Positions 1 through 12,190 of a stretch of DNA of 64,000 nt are shown here, piece by piece. Source of the DNA: Spizellomyces punctatus DAOM BR117 (taxonomy: Eukaryota > Chytridiomycota > Chytridiomycetes > Spizellomycetales > Spizellomycetaceae); the NCBI RefSeq assembly GCF_000182565.1, contig NW_015971553.1, positions 62,001-126,000 on the forward strand, read 5' to 3'. Position 1 is the stretch's first letter, and each line of letters opens with the position of its first letter. Under the pieces are notes generated by a model. The model searched no databases. It was not told where the DNA came from and worked only from the letters and a program-made list of their open reading frames with translations. The translations under genes were made by a program, and so were the position numbers.

Positions 1-534
1 AAAGTATATCACTTTTGACACTGTTTATCACTCGTCACCCCCCGTGGGGGGCCTCACCCTCTAGGGCCTAGACTCTAATCATGCAAACTAATGCAACGGA
101 TGAAACTGGATTGATGAGCAGAGTACGAGTGGTCTTTCACTTTTATTAAAACTAGCTCTGTATCAAAACACCCCACACCCCAAAGGCCCAGACCCTCTCT
201 CATCCCAAACCCAAGCTCGTAACATTTCAACAATGTAGTGTTCCAAAACGGGGGGAGGCATCTTACACAGGGCTTTGACATGGAACAAATACCAAAATGG
301 AATGGAGAGTGCGTTCTTGTTATTCTTGAAATATGTACATCATGTTTTTGTAAAAAAAAAAAAAAGGGCAACAATACCCTCCAGTCTCCCCCTCAACTAA
401 ATACACACACACACGTACAGAGATACAAATATTCCTTTGTCCGCTCCGAATCAATAAAATATCGCATTCACCATCTTTGCTCATGTACAATGTCAACCCG
501 ATTCCTCTACCCTTAGCTCACGATATGCATTGCT
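1..534. other. Intergenic stretch, no gene seen
   Basis: AT-rich DNA downstream of the SET-domain gene. It holds an A run near 351-364 and no reading frame with coding character. I see no RNA gene or repeat in it. Confidence 0.5.
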
Positions 535-1454
535 TCATTTCTTGCTCGTGTTCGTGTTGGTGTTCACGGGTTGGCCAGTCCCCTCAGCCTTCTTTCTCGA
601 CGCCCAATAGTTTTGCCCATACGACACAGTCAACTCTTCTCCTGGGTACAGAGGCTTGATCGACACGTAGATCGGTCTCCACAGATTATTCCACGGAACG
701 TAAACAACATCACAGTTGGGATCATCATCATGGTTTACAAATCTCGCAATGTTGCCGATAAATTGGGAATCAACACCCAAGGCCATGATATTCCCATTCT
801 CATCACGAATCCGACTGTAATAATGCCATTCGTAATCCGTTGATCGCGACGAATTCACCAGCATGCCAGAATACTCGGTAATGAACGCATAGGGAGGGAT
901 ATACGCATCGGTAAACACTCCAAACTTTTTAGCTTCCCCCGTCCATTGAACGTAAAACCGTCTATCGTTGGTAATAAACTTATCCAGAATAGGTCCAAAC
1001 ACACGGGCATAATTATCGTATAATTCCTTTTCGGCGACGTAGTACTCGTCTTTTGTCAAGTCGTGGGATTCAATGTACGGTTTGAGAGAATCGGGGATAA
1101 TAAGGTTGTGAGTGTGTCGGAGGCCGAACCATGTTTCGAAATCTTCGGGGTAGAACCGACGGGTTTTCCAGGCTTCGACCGCGGGTGCGGCTGTTTCCAC
1201 TGTACCCGCAGTGGATGGGAACAGTGTTTGGATCTTTTCCAATTTCAGTGCCTAAGATTTTTGACAAACAGCAAAATTGCAATGAGCATCTTTTGCTCAT
1301 TTCCGCCCCTTGGTTCTCTAAACTCCTGTTCTTTTACCTGACTCCCCAACAAGATTCCAGCAATAAAAGTAATCGACAAGACAAAGTACCGCTTGGCACT
1401 CGACGACCCTTGCGAAATGGGCTTGTACCCCTTTTGTGTATGCGCTTGACCCAT
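535..1454 (-). CDS. SET-domain protein with N-terminal membrane anchor
   Basis: Two exons, 1454-1338 and 1251-535, joined by an 86-nt GT-AG intron (1337-1252) in phase 0; protein 277 aa. The second exon has no ATG of its own, so the upstream exon is needed. Residues 23-38 form one hydrophobic helix (YFVLSITFIAGILLGS) preceded by basic residues, which predicts a type II signal anchor. The rest is a SET domain: an EYSGML strand, the RFVNHDDDPNC pseudoknot motif and GEELTVSYG with the usual tyrosine. SET domains normally transfer methyl groups from S-adenosylmethionine to lysine. I see no pre-SET or post-SET cysteine cluster. A membrane-tethered SET protein is not a standard histone methyltransferase, so substrate and location (ER/Golgi lumen or cytosolic face) are open. 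Confidence 0.8.
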
Positions 1455-2980
1455 CCTTGTTAATATGTGTAAAAGAAGGAAACTGGGATATGGAAGAGAG
1501 AGGAGGGAATCACTCATAAGTTTCCTTTAAATACTCGCCATTGTCTTTCTACCCAAAAAGATTGGGTTCCCCATCCAATATGAAAGTCAACGATCCAGAT
1601 TAGTTTTTGAAACAACGTTTCATTTAAGGTTACTCGTTGTGCAGCGCCACTGGGCCGCGTACCATGACTGTGCCATGGATGGGACCATATGGCCGGGGGG
1701 TAAATCAATTGATGAGTGGCTTATTAGCAATGCGAGAGGGGAGTACAAGGCGGCGGTTACTGTGGGTGGATCCGACGGTAACTTTGCGAGTGGACAAAGA
1801 AACCCCCGCGGCAAGTTGACAAACGAAAGAAGTTTGCAAATAAAGAGAACAAAACTCGCAATACCAGCCGTTTACTGTACAGTGTGGAAATGGATGGCAA
1901 GGGCAATAGCCGTCATGTTTTGAAATATAGGACACTCCCACTTTTCCATCCAATTTGATTTTTTCATTGTCTCATTAGCCGCACTCGGAATGACTCGGCA
2001 AGACCCCCATTGCAGAACCCGACATCTTGCGACAGTTTATGGTATGACGAGTGTAAACAACTAGGTCTCTATTCAAAAACAAACCAGTCGGCGTCATTTT
2101 CGTCTCCTGCCCATATATGGGATCATCACGCCAAGAACCCGCAATATACGGGACATGGTTCAATTCATAGCGGTGGACAAAGTGCCGATATGACGAGTTG
2201 TTAAACAATAGGGCTTCATTTGAAAGCAGTGAGAGACTGTACAAATCCCCCCATTTGTCTCCTTCCCCCATACACGGGATCGACCTGGAAATCTAAAGAG
2301 GCAATGGACGGTGGGTGGAAATGAGCCGGGTATGACGGAACTTTATAAATAACAAGTCAACTGTAAAGTTCTGTACCACAATGGCCATTATATCTCTTTC
2401 GCCCAGTTTACTTTGACCCATCCCATGCCAAGCAACACCCGCATAAAGAAATCTATGGCGTCAGTTCATGGGGACGGGTGGTAAGAGTTTCTAAAATAAA
2501 AACACTGTAAACAGGTTGAATTCGGTAAAAGAATTCACCAGACTATTACACCTTCCAGCACTCAACAACAATAAACAAAAGAAAACAACACACAAGGCAC
2601 AAAATACCCGCATCTTCCCCTCACAATTACCATTGACGTATTGCAACCCTCGCACTCTAAAAAAGCGGTCCATATCTGAACCATTCAACATCCCCCAAAT
2701 AAAATCTTGTCCCCCAAAAACCAAAACAATAGTTACCTATGTATAGCACACATAAAAAAGTGTCTCTCTTGTAATCACCCACTGGTACCAATAAAAGACA
2801 AGTGTTCCAAATCGATGAGTGGTAGAATTGAGCGGCTCACTTCACAACAACACACACAAAACCCACACTTGCCAAAAATAAATCCACTCGCTGAACCGTG
2901 ATTTGATAAGGTATTTTATTAAGTTACGGAGGGAGTGTTCAATTTGGGCAAGTTTCGTATTTTTTTTATTATTATTAGAG
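1455..2980. other. Intergenic stretch between divergent genes
   Basis: About 1.5 kb separating the SET gene (-) from the receptor gene (+). The reading frames here are short, overlap one another and lack family motifs. The right end carries the TATA element of the receptor gene. Nothing else is recognisable. Confidence 0.45.
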
Positions 2981-2988
2981 TATATAAA
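2981..2988 (+). promoter_or_regulatory. TATA-like element upstream of the receptor gene
   Basis: The motif tatataaaag lies about 85 nt before the ATG at 3072, in the same direction. Position and sequence fit a core promoter TATA box; there is no transcript evidence. Confidence 0.5.
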
Positions 2989-3071
2989 AGTAAGCAGTCC
3001 CCAGTTTTTTTCCTTCCTTGCTCCATTTCGGTTTATTTCCGTATTTTGCGTGCGTTGCATCGCTTGTTGAA

Positions 3072-4696
3072 ATGAATATGGCTCCTTCAACAAATTCAAC
3101 TGGTGTTGATGATGATCAATGGAAATGGGATATGGTTGTGCAATCAGTATATGGTTCAGTAAGTGTTACAAAAAAAAATAGAATGTACCGTTCGTTTTTG
3201 TTAAATTTCGACTTTTGAATTTTTCTGATTTTTAGTCGATTGTGTCGATTATTGCTTCGAGTTTGGTGTTGGTTGCGTATGGGTTTATGTATTGGTTACG
3301 ACCCGCTCAGGTAAAAACCATCATCATTTTGAAAAAAATGTCAATATCCGCACCAAACAAAAAAAAAAAACTAAAACATGCCCTACATGTACCATTATTA
3401 TTAGGCAAATCGCATATCCCTCCGCCTAAGCGTCATCATCGCCTTTAGCGACATATTCTACGCCCTCTTCCTCCTCATCTCCAACATCCCATCCGTAACA
3501 GAAGGCCCAACATGCACATCCTCCGTCTACCTCCAATTCGCATTCGAATTACTCAGTCTATTCGCAACAGCAGCGATTGCCTTGAATTTATTAATGGTGT
3601 TTGTGTTTCGGATGGAGGCGAAAAAGAGGTTGGAGAGGTGGTATTATGGCGTAGGTGGGGTTTTGGCTTTTGGGTTACCGTTGATTGCGCTTGTGGCGGG
3701 CCGGTTGGGGTGGGATGAAGGTAAGAGTTTTATTGTTTTTTTTTACGGTGCAACAAAAATGTGAAAAGGGTTTACTAATTGGTATCTTTTCTTTGGGGCA
3801 CATTTTAGTGAATGAAGAGTGTTGGATTAGATCTGCAAATGATAGCAAAGCTTCAACCATGGCATGGAAATGGTAAGTCCCGACCTACAAACAGAACTTG
3901 AACCCATATCTACCTTTTCACATCGTCCCTAACCCATCCTTTTTTTAACTTCAAATAGGGGTATCCTCTACTTTTGGGTAGCAGGCATCAGCCTCTTTTG
4001 CACAGTCGTAACCATCCTCGTCTACTTTTTCCTAAAACGCACGGGCGTCCCACTCCCAACAACCGAATCCACTCCCTCAAACCCAAACAACACAGTCCTC
4101 TTTCGACGAACCCAACGTATCATCCAACGAGCTGTATCCCGTATTGTCGTGTATTGTCTCGTACCCATTGTTTCTCAGTTTTGGAATATTGTTTTGGATG
4201 GGTTGTTGGAGGCTGGAAAAGATCCTTGGTGGGTTTATGTTTTAGCCAATGTATTTAGTGGGTTACAGGTAAAAAAACCGTTGGTGACGTTATTTCTGGT
4301 CGTCTTTGAAAACCCGACACTCACCCCCTTTTTTTTATGATATAGGGCACATTTAACGCCCTCGTCTTTTTCACAATCGACCCAGCAGTCTCCAACATCC
4401 GCGAAGAACTCCGCCGTCGCATCATCAAAAAATACTACCTAACCTCAACCGTCCCCCAAACCCTCTTTGAACGCTTCCGATACGCACTCATCCAAAAAAC
4501 CCTGCTCCGTAAACGAGATTTGAAACAACCTTCAGTAATAAACAAGAGTTCTGCATCGGTTTTGCAGAGCGAGACGAAGACGAGGCCGTCGCAGTTTCGA
4601 TCGGAGGATGTGGATTTGGTTCAGCATGCGAAACCGGGTTTGGTTGAGAGTGGGGTTGCGAGAGAGGGGGAGGCGGATGTTATTGCGTTTTTGTGA
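3072..4696 (+). CDS. Seven-transmembrane G-protein-coupled receptor
   Basis: Six exons (3072-3158, 3236-3310, 3405-3720, 3809-3872, 3959-4268, 4346-4696) with matched phases give a 400-aa protein. Seven hydrophobic segments can be read in order, from SIVSIIASSLVLVAYGF (TM1) to WWVYVLANVFSGLQ and the following stretch (TM7). The N-terminus is short, contains an NST glycosylation site and has no signal peptide. A cysteine before TM3 (GPTC) and one in the second outer loop (EECW) could form the conserved disulfide. The tail is basic then acidic (IREELRRRIIKK onward). The topology resembles the cAMP-receptor-like and GPR1/Git3-like receptors of fungi and amoebae. The ligand is unknown. An AATAAA lies about 50 nt past the stop. 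Confidence 0.75.
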
Positions 4697-5309
4697 TACC
4701 AGATTTTTTTTTACCTTTTTTTTGGGGGGGTTGGGTTTTTTTGTTTAAATAAAAAGTTTTTGGATTATTTGTCCCGGTTTAACTTGCATATCTCCTCGTT
4801 AATGACCATGTGGGATACTCTACGTGTTGCTCTATCAATACATTTGCCACAAGCACAATGACATCTTGATCTGGATAAAACATGTACGGTATTTACTCAT
4901 CATCCCACTTAAAAGCGCTTTTATCAAATTGCGGTTTTCTGCATGAATTGTTTGATTCGTTGCTGTTCATTAAGATGGCGTTATTAGCAAGGCAATAGGG
5001 TGTGATACGAGGTTTTTTATTTTAGGTAGAGTTTGACTAAAACTGGTATGTACGGGCAGAATCGTTGCAAACATGGTCTTGATATCATCAGAAGAAATAC
5101 ATCACATTACAGGACCCAACCCGAAAGGACATACCACTATTCGCCCCACAATCCGCTGTCCCTCTCGATCCTCATGAAATCCCCCACTCGAATGCATTAA
5201 GGTATCCCTTACGTAATCCCATATCTCCACCTACACGTGCATTCGTTGACGATCTTGGGTATCGCGGGGCGGTTGTCATTTTACTCTCGACGCACCATCT
5301 ACATAAGTC
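4697..5309. other. Short intergenic stretch
   Basis: Contains the polyadenylation-like AATAAA near 4748 belonging to the receptor gene. No other feature recognised. Confidence 0.4.
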
Positions 5310-6625
5310 ATGACGGCCCAAAAGACTTTGAAACCCTTTCTTATCGCCTTTGATTTTGATTGGTAAGGAACCCACAGGGTTTCCCCTACTTTTACTGAAA
5401 TTCACGACATGCGTTTTATGGGTTTAGGACGTTGATAGACGAAGATAGCGATCGATACATATTTAGTACACTATCCCCTCCACTTTTGAAAAAGGTGAAT
5501 ATGTAGTGTTTGATCAATGGTGTTAGTTCTCGGATGTTCACATTTGTGTGTTTTTTTACTCTCTAGTTGTATGAGTTACATGGAACTGTTCAATGGACGG
5601 ATTTAATGGTTTGTGTGTTATGTTTTTCGGATGTGACAGTATTTTAGTAACAAGGTTATTTTGTTGTTTGGTTTGTATAGGCTCAACTCCATGAAGAAAT
5701 GTTTTTGAGTGGTGTTTCGGCTCAAGAGGTTTTAGAGGCTTGGAGGGGTATTCCATTTGTATGTATTTTGTTTAACTGTTGATTTCGGTAGGTTATGTTT
5801 TGGTAGGTTTTGTAACATTTGTTTTGTTTTTTTAGAATCCAGCAACGGCTAAAGCGATAACAAAAGCAACTGCCCACGCCAAACTGATTATTCTCTCCGA
5901 CTCGAACACGGTAGCCATTAAGGAAATCCTAGAGGTAAAAGAAAAAGAAAAACCAACCCATACCATTCCCCACATGTTTGCAAACTCTCCACTACAAACA
6001 ACTCATTAACGATGATATAGACGCACGCCCTAACACCCCATTTCGACACCATCATCACCAACCCCGCCCATTTCGACTCTACAGGATGTCTCCTTGTTCA
6101 TCGCCTGATTCCACCCACCACCCCACACTCTTGTCCAAATGGATGTGCAGTTAATATATGCAAAGGTATACTTTACCCACTCTTGTCTTGTTAGTTACAA
6201 TGTGGTATATAAGTGAACGGTTGTTTTTTTGGTTTTTTGTTTTTGATAGGACAAGCTTTGATGGAGTATATACATACCCACGGACCCTTTGACCACATTA
6301 TTTACGTTGGAGACGGTCGAAATGATTTATGCCCTGCTACAAAACTATCCAGGTACCATCATCCCCCCAAATAAACACACACCCACATTGCCACTAACTT
6401 TTAATTTTCAGTACCGACTATGTCCTCCCACGAACAGGTCACGCCCTCGCATCCCTCCTCTCCCCCACATCCCCCGTAACATCTCCAGGCCTTCCAGACC
6501 CAGTCCGATCTGTACCGGATTCGGTTGTAAGGAAGGTGTGTGCACGTGTTGTGTTTTGGAAGGATGGTGGGGAGTTGGAGAGGGTTTTGGATGAGGTTTT
6601 GGGAGGGGTTCAGGATGGGGTTTGA
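5310..6625 (+). CDS. PHOSPHO-family HAD phosphatase (phosphocholine / pyridoxal phosphate type)
   Basis: Eight small exons (5310-5362, 5428-5494, 5567-5608, 5681-5758, 5836-5934, 6021-6165, 6250-6352, 6412-6625) join in frame to a 266-aa protein, the usual size for this family. HAD motif I is FDFDWTLIDEDSD, with both catalytic aspartates. Motif II is ILSDSNTV. The family-specific cysteines appear in CPNGCAVNICKG, and motif III/IV is IYVGDGRNDLCP. These identify the PHOSPHO1/PHOSPHO2 group, magnesium-dependent phosphatases acting on phosphocholine, phosphoethanolamine or pyridoxal 5'-phosphate. Substrate choice cannot be read from the sequence. No signal peptide, so it is presumably cytosolic. 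The splice inside the motif I codon TG|G is unambiguous. Confidence 0.88.
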
Positions 6626-7157
6626 GTAAAGTGTTTATTCCTGGTTGCGTAGATGGGTGTAATATACCTGCGTGATACATAGACTTTGCGATATGATATT
6701 AAGTGTCCGTTCACCTTTGTGTGTCGAAAAGGTTTTACTGTTGTCCAACCGATCCTTGTTATTTCGGGTTTGTCTGAACAAGACACAGAGTGTTCGAAGA
6801 AGCCCCCTGTTGCAAAAGGTGGGGGGACATGAATGATATCTGCATGGAATACCGTGGGGTTGACTATTGGAGATAATACATCTTTTGCATGTAGCGGATG
6901 CTTTGGGGATGGCCGTATCGAGTAGCTAATGCGTTATATTGAATAAGTGAGAGCTACGTTTTGTCTAATAAACACGTATGGAACGAAATCTGCTTATCAA
7001 GAAAACCAAACGATATGTTCAATACCATCTCGTATTGAAAATCTATAGGAGAAGCATTACAATAAATAATAAAAGATATATCATTCTTGACCCCAATTCA
7101 TCTACTCTTCCATTTGTCCATTGCAACTTTAATATGGATACCACACACATGCAAATA
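6626..7157. other. Intergenic stretch between convergent genes
   Basis: Shared 3' region of the PHOSPHO-type phosphatase (+) and the TPR gene (-). No reading frame or motif of note. Confidence 0.4.
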
Positions 7158-8090
7158 CTAACGCACCCTCCCAGACCCCTTTCTGAATTTATTCCTTCTC
7201 GCCCCGGAAATCACCGCCGACGCCGGCCGTCCACTCGGGTTCCTAATCTTCCAATACTCCAACCTCCCCTCCATGTACCTCTCACCCTCACGAACAAGTG
7301 CGCCCACATCGCCATTAGCAGCGCTCATAAAAACAGGGTCGGAAGCTAATCCCCGCAAAAACACTCGGTCCTCATACAACTCTTCTAAAAGATTTCGCTC
7401 AAAGGTTTCAGTATCGTACGGCGTGGTGGGACGTTGCGTGACATTTTCAACTTGTCGTGTAGTCGTAGACCTCCGCGCAGGTCCGACCACACCTGGATGA
7501 TACACCCCAACACCTTTTGAACTCTTTGTACTCGTCTCTCGCTCCTTTTTCAATTGACTCGCATCAATCCCCTGAATAGCCACCATGATCGCCTGCTTAC
7601 ACCTCAAAACCCCAACCCGAAACTCCTCAACATCAGCCCGAAGGTACGCCCCACGATGATACCACACCAACGCATCCTCGAAATTCCCAGCCGCGAATAA
7701 CGCCTCTGCTTTCGCGGCGAGTGCTTTCGCGAAAGATGGATCAGCCTTGAGGGCTTGTTCCGCATCTTGGAGGGCTATTTCGTATTCACCTTGGAGTATT
7801 CGGCATTTGGAACGGAGTGATAGGGCCGTGGGGTCTGTAGGTCGGGTTTCAATCGCGCGAGTGTAAAGGGATATCGCGGCGGAATAGTGACCTTGGCGGG
7901 ATAATCGCTCGGCTTCGGCTACGAGAGCTGGAAAGAGGGCTTGGGATTGCGCGATGAGGGACGTTGAAGGTGGATTAGCGCTTTCGGGGGTTTTGGGTTT
8001 GGGAGGTGATTGTTGTTGGGTTGAACGGGTTGGTTTGGGTTTTTTGGGTGCGATGACCGTGCGGGTTGGGATTGGGCTGCGTGTTGGCAT
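7158..8090 (-). CDS. TTC25/ODAD4-like TPR protein of the outer dynein arm docking complex
   Basis: One uninterrupted exon encoding 310 aa. Residues about 50-165 form three tetratricopeptide repeats (EAERLSRQGHYSAAISLYTR, then SKCRILQGEYEIALQDAEQA, then KAEALFAAGNFEDALVWYHR). The run from DALVWYHRG through EEFRVGVLRCKQAI is the hallmark of TTC25/ODAD4, and a later block with LLEELYEDRVFL also matches that family. In animals ODAD4 helps attach outer dynein arms to axonemal doublets. This copy stops after the N-terminal half: vertebrate proteins carry a second TPR array that is missing here. The N-terminus is rich in Pro/Lys/Ser and probably disordered. The assignment to the ODAD4 family is good; a full docking role is inferred. 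Confidence 0.78.
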   Translation of the reverse strand: MPTRSPIPTRTVIAPKKPKPTRSTQQQSPPKPKTPESANPPSTSLIAQSQALFPALVAEAERLSRQGHYSAAISLYTRAIETRPTDPTALSLRSKCRILQGEYEIALQDAEQALKADPSFAKALAAKAEALFAAGNFEDALVWYHRGAYLRADVEEFRVGVLRCKQAIMVAIQGIDASQLKKERETSTKSSKGVGVYHPGVVGPARRSTTTRQVENVTQRPTTPYDTETFERNLLEELYEDRVFLRGLASDPVFMSAANGDVGALVREGERYMEGRLEYWKIRNPSGRPASAVISGARRNKFRKGSGRVR

Positions 8091-9453
8091 TGTTTAGGCT
8101 TTCTCTCTTTTGTTTTTTTGTGGTATGTATGTATGTGCGTGTATGTCGTTGAAGAAATGCAAATGCTTGCTCTCTATCCGCACTTTACAACTCTCGAACT
8201 TTTAACACAACACAAAAACCCCAGACCTTTACTCTTATACCCAACCAATTACGCTAAAAAAACCCCCAATACAAAAAAAAAAGCACATGCCACACATCAT
8301 AACATCAACTATTTACACATGCTCTAAAAATGTTACCAAAAATATTTTCACGCATATCAAGGACCAACCCCCATCTACAATATAGTATGCAGGGGGTTAG
8401 GGATATCATTGGGATTATGTTTTTGCGGGAGGACTTTACGGAATTTTGCGCATGGTTGTGAACTTTTTGTGTCAAGTTGGCGGTTCTGGGTCCCTATCAA
8501 TCAGTCTAAAGCCCTACACTGGTGGAGGAATTTTGAAGCAAGTTTGTTGGGGTGATAGGCTTTGTTTTGTAAGAAATCCCAGTCTTGCGAACAGTTGAAG
8601 GGGCGAATATCTCAATCAATGACCTTGACCAGATACCCTGAACATTCATTTGGGAAACCAGTAAAACAGAACCTTTCGTCGCTCCAAGACAAAAATCATA
8701 CTCGCCACGCACATTACCTACCTTTCGAGCATTCTACATGTAGTAATATAGTCAAGCCTTGGTCGATAAAATATTCCAATGGATATAGTACATTATCTCG
8801 TTCCATGTCCACGCCAACTTGATCACTATCTGGCTGAGTTAAGGACAATTAAAGTGTTTGCGTGTTCTTGCCCACTGTAGCCATTGGCGTGAGGACGAGA
8901 TAAAAAGTTGCCATGTCTGGCCGTTGTTCAGCAAAATGTCCATTTCCCAACATCTTATATTTAAATCCCAAAAAAACAAAAACATCAAAAAATTGGCCCG
9001 AACGCGCAGATGTTCGCTGGTTGTCTATTCCTTTAGTTCAGGCCACACCGATTGCTGTAAGAGTAGTTTAGTCGTGAACAACGGTAGTTTGTGTGGAAAT
9101 ACTCATCGTTAAGTCCAATATAGACTTTGGAGCCGACCCCGGTTAGTTCCACATGTCAAACTTCTCAGATTAGTAGCAACTTGACATCCTACTAGATGGT
9201 TGTAATAAGATTGACTTCCAGTCAATGCATTTGAAACGAGATTTGCATCAATCTTCACCATCATGACCATATAATCCATTACCTGCCTAGTCGGACCATT
9301 GCACGGGCTGTATCTATATAAAGTTCCATTGGCAATGCCCTTAACAAAGATGAGGGTCGATACAATATTCCGAACGCGACAGATAAAGGCACGAACGATT
9401 ACGGAGCCTAGTTTTAAAGGGGAACACAGCTTTGGACCAAAGGCCAAATTTGA
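8091..9453. other. Intergenic stretch with a TATA-like element near 9315
   Basis: About 1.4 kb between the divergent TPR and kinase genes. A tatataaag motif at about 9315-9323 lies some 130 nt before the first candidate ATG of the kinase gene. Reading frames here are short and without motifs. Confidence 0.4.
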
Positions 9454-12190
9454 ATGAAACGAAATATCGCTTTCTTTGAAACATTGATAGAATTTCCGGT
9501 TTGCGCTTGCTGTGTCTCAACAGACTCTTCTTTTGGAACGATAAGCACTCCCTTCCTAACGGTGACATCCAGATTTCACATGATGGAGTACATGCGACCG
9601 ATAACCTCAGTTGCCAGGGCATCTCCATCTGACGACGCTACAAGTACAAAAAGCTCCGTAACAGCAGAGAACCCTCTAGCAAAGCCCGTGAGTACCAGCT
9701 CATCTCCCTCCTCATCTCATCTCCAATTAGAAGACGAGGAAACGGACCTGCAAACCTTTCGCCTCCGTGAACCATCTGGCCCAGTATCTGATTCCGAACA
9801 TGATTCCATTGTAGAAGAGGCATGGACGAGCAACGATCGTTTCGTTCCTTATCGTCGAGCTATTACCCCACCTCCTGTGGCAAGTCGTAGGGCAGCCACC
9901 GTAGATGGATCCAGCATCGTCAAAAAACCACCAACAGGACCCGTCTCGCTGTTGTGGAAACCAAAACAGCCAGTCCTACGAGACCGGGTGGGCGACATTG
10001 AAAGTGATGAGGAATCGGATGGTCTGTCTTGGTCATCGGGATCAAGCTTCTCGGTTGGGGAAACCCGACGGGGTGTATATATTCCATCAGAGTTTCGAGC
10101 AATCGGTGAAGGTCCCAAAATGGCGGATCGCATCGTGTCCATTGACGAAAACGAAGAGCATGAAGAAGGCTCATCGGCAGCGGACGACTCTGAGAACAAT
10201 GACGTGCCTTCTCCATTGTTCTCGTCATCGAATGCAAGACACGTTCGGCAGGAAACTCCTCCGCCAGTACCCACAAAAGCTTTAAGACCTGCATTGCTTC
10301 GACCTTTGGGAGCTCCATCCACAGGTCACTTGAACCGATGGAAGGTCGTAAATGATCTTGCCTCACCCAAAGAGGTCATCGAGGAAGAAGAGGAGGAAGG
10401 GGATGCAGCAAATCAGGGTTCATCTCAATCGTTGGCCGAGGAACCAACGTCTACTCCTTTAGCACCGGCAAAACTAAAAGAAATTCGGAGTCTAAGTGCA
10501 TCTTGGCGGCCCAAAATGTCAATGTTCCATAAGTCCTCATCTGGCCGCCTTGTCCCCGGTTCCAGCGAGCCCTCCACGACAGTAGACTCTGAAGACCGCA
10601 AGAAACCACCAACACATCTTAGTAGTCAAACTACACTTTCCGGATCCCAAACCTCGCTAACAGGATCACAAACGAACCTTGCGGTTCCAAAACCCGCTGA
10701 ACCAGATCAAGCTCCCGTGAAACACAAATGGTTCCGCCCGTTACGTCCATTCTTCCCAAAATTATATTCAAAGGATACCGAAAAGCAGCCGATGCAACTC
10801 CACCCATTGGCGCATGAGACCACCGTCCACTCCCTAACAAACATTGACCCACCACCCGAGTCCAAACCCAAACATCAGAAATCTTCCAAAGCATCAAAAC
10901 ATGGCCCGTCATCAGCAGCAGCAGCCAGTCGTAGAACCAAGGAAACTCCACTGTTAAAGCGATTGATGATGAGAAAGGAGAAGGCGGCGTCGAATGAGGT
11001 GGCGCCCACCAGCGACCCAGGCAAAAAAAGGCAGGACAAGGAAACTAGGCGAATGCAACCGTACACAAATCAACGTGCTGAACAGAACGGGGTTGTGCGC
11101 CATACAAGTGAAGATGACATCAGCATAGAGTCCATGGCGGAACAACAAAAGTTTGAAAGCAGATATCGGGTAACGTAAAATGACAACCCACTTGTTTGTT
11201 TATACTATGCAATATCCTCATGGTTTCTGTGTTTCAAGATTCTCAAAAGGATTGGCACAGGAGGCCACTCCACCGTCCGACTCGCACAACGCATATCCGA
11301 CGGCACCCTCGTTGTCTGCAAGTTTATTCGGGAAACATCCGTCTGGCATTGGCACAAGGATCCCCGCTCCCCAACGGGTCGGATACCATTAGAAGTGCAC
11401 ATCATGCGTCAGTTCATTGCTCAAGGAAACAATCCAGGCATTATTCGCTACATTGAGCATTATTGTGTTGAATCACGGTTCATTATCGTTATGGAGTATT
11501 TGGGTGAAGAATGGGTGGATTTGTATGATTTCATTGAAATGTACGGACCGGTCGAAGAGGAGATTACAAAGGACATTTTCGGACAGATTGTGGAGACATT
11601 ACAATATGTACATTGGAGTGGATACGTGCATAATGACATAAAAGGTAAACAAAGACAAATGACATGTCGAAACGTTATAGCAGTATCGTGTATACCCTAA
11701 CCTGATCCAAAAAAAAAAAAAAAAAAATCCTTTTAAAACAGATGAAAACATCATGATCAACACACGTACACGACAAACCAAGCTCATCGACTTTGGTTCC
11801 GCTACCCCTCTCCGACCTGGAGAAACCACCGACCTCTTTTACGGTACAAAAAAGTTTTCCTCCCCGGAAGCCGTCCAAGGTCTCGCATACTACCCAGAAG
11901 CCCAAGAAGTGTGGGCACTCGGCACACTCCTCTACGTACTCCTCTTCAAAATGGATCCATTCAAAGACGACGACGAAATTGTTGACTTGGAGATTGTGGA
12001 TCGAATTGAGGAGACTGTTGCGCGGTCAAGACGGGATGGACGGGATCCTATTCATGTTAGTCCTGAGGCGGTTCAAGTGCTCAAAGGGCTGATGGATAAG
12101 GATTGGGGAGCTAGAATGCGCATTGGAGAAATTATGAACATGAGGTTTTTTCAAGGGTATCATCAGCGGAAGAAAGTTGATGTTGCTTGA
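9454..12190 (+). CDS. PAS-kinase-like serine/threonine kinase
   Basis: Three exons (9454-11169, 11239-11644, 11742-12190), in-frame, 856 aa; a start at 9580 (814 aa) is as likely. The first ~570 residues are a low-complexity Ser/Pro/acid-rich arm with no PAS domain that I can see. The catalytic domain begins at IGTGGHSTVRLA (Gly loop), with CKFI (lysine), a spaced W-DP-TGRIPLEV block and DLYDFIE, then HNDIKDENIMI, LIDFGSA, FSSPEAV and EVWALGTLLYVLLF. The GRIPLE block, IKDENI, the LIDFGSA form and the glutamate before VW are typical of PAS kinase (Psk1/PASK), which controls carbohydrate partitioning. The usual HRD is HND, keeping the catalytic aspartate but losing the arginine. A run of 19 A lies in intron 2 (11709-11727). 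Confidence 0.8.

Noticed and set aside
11709-11727. Run of 19 A as a trace of retroposition
   Set aside because: It lies inside a well-defined intron with no flanking duplication or coding remnant.
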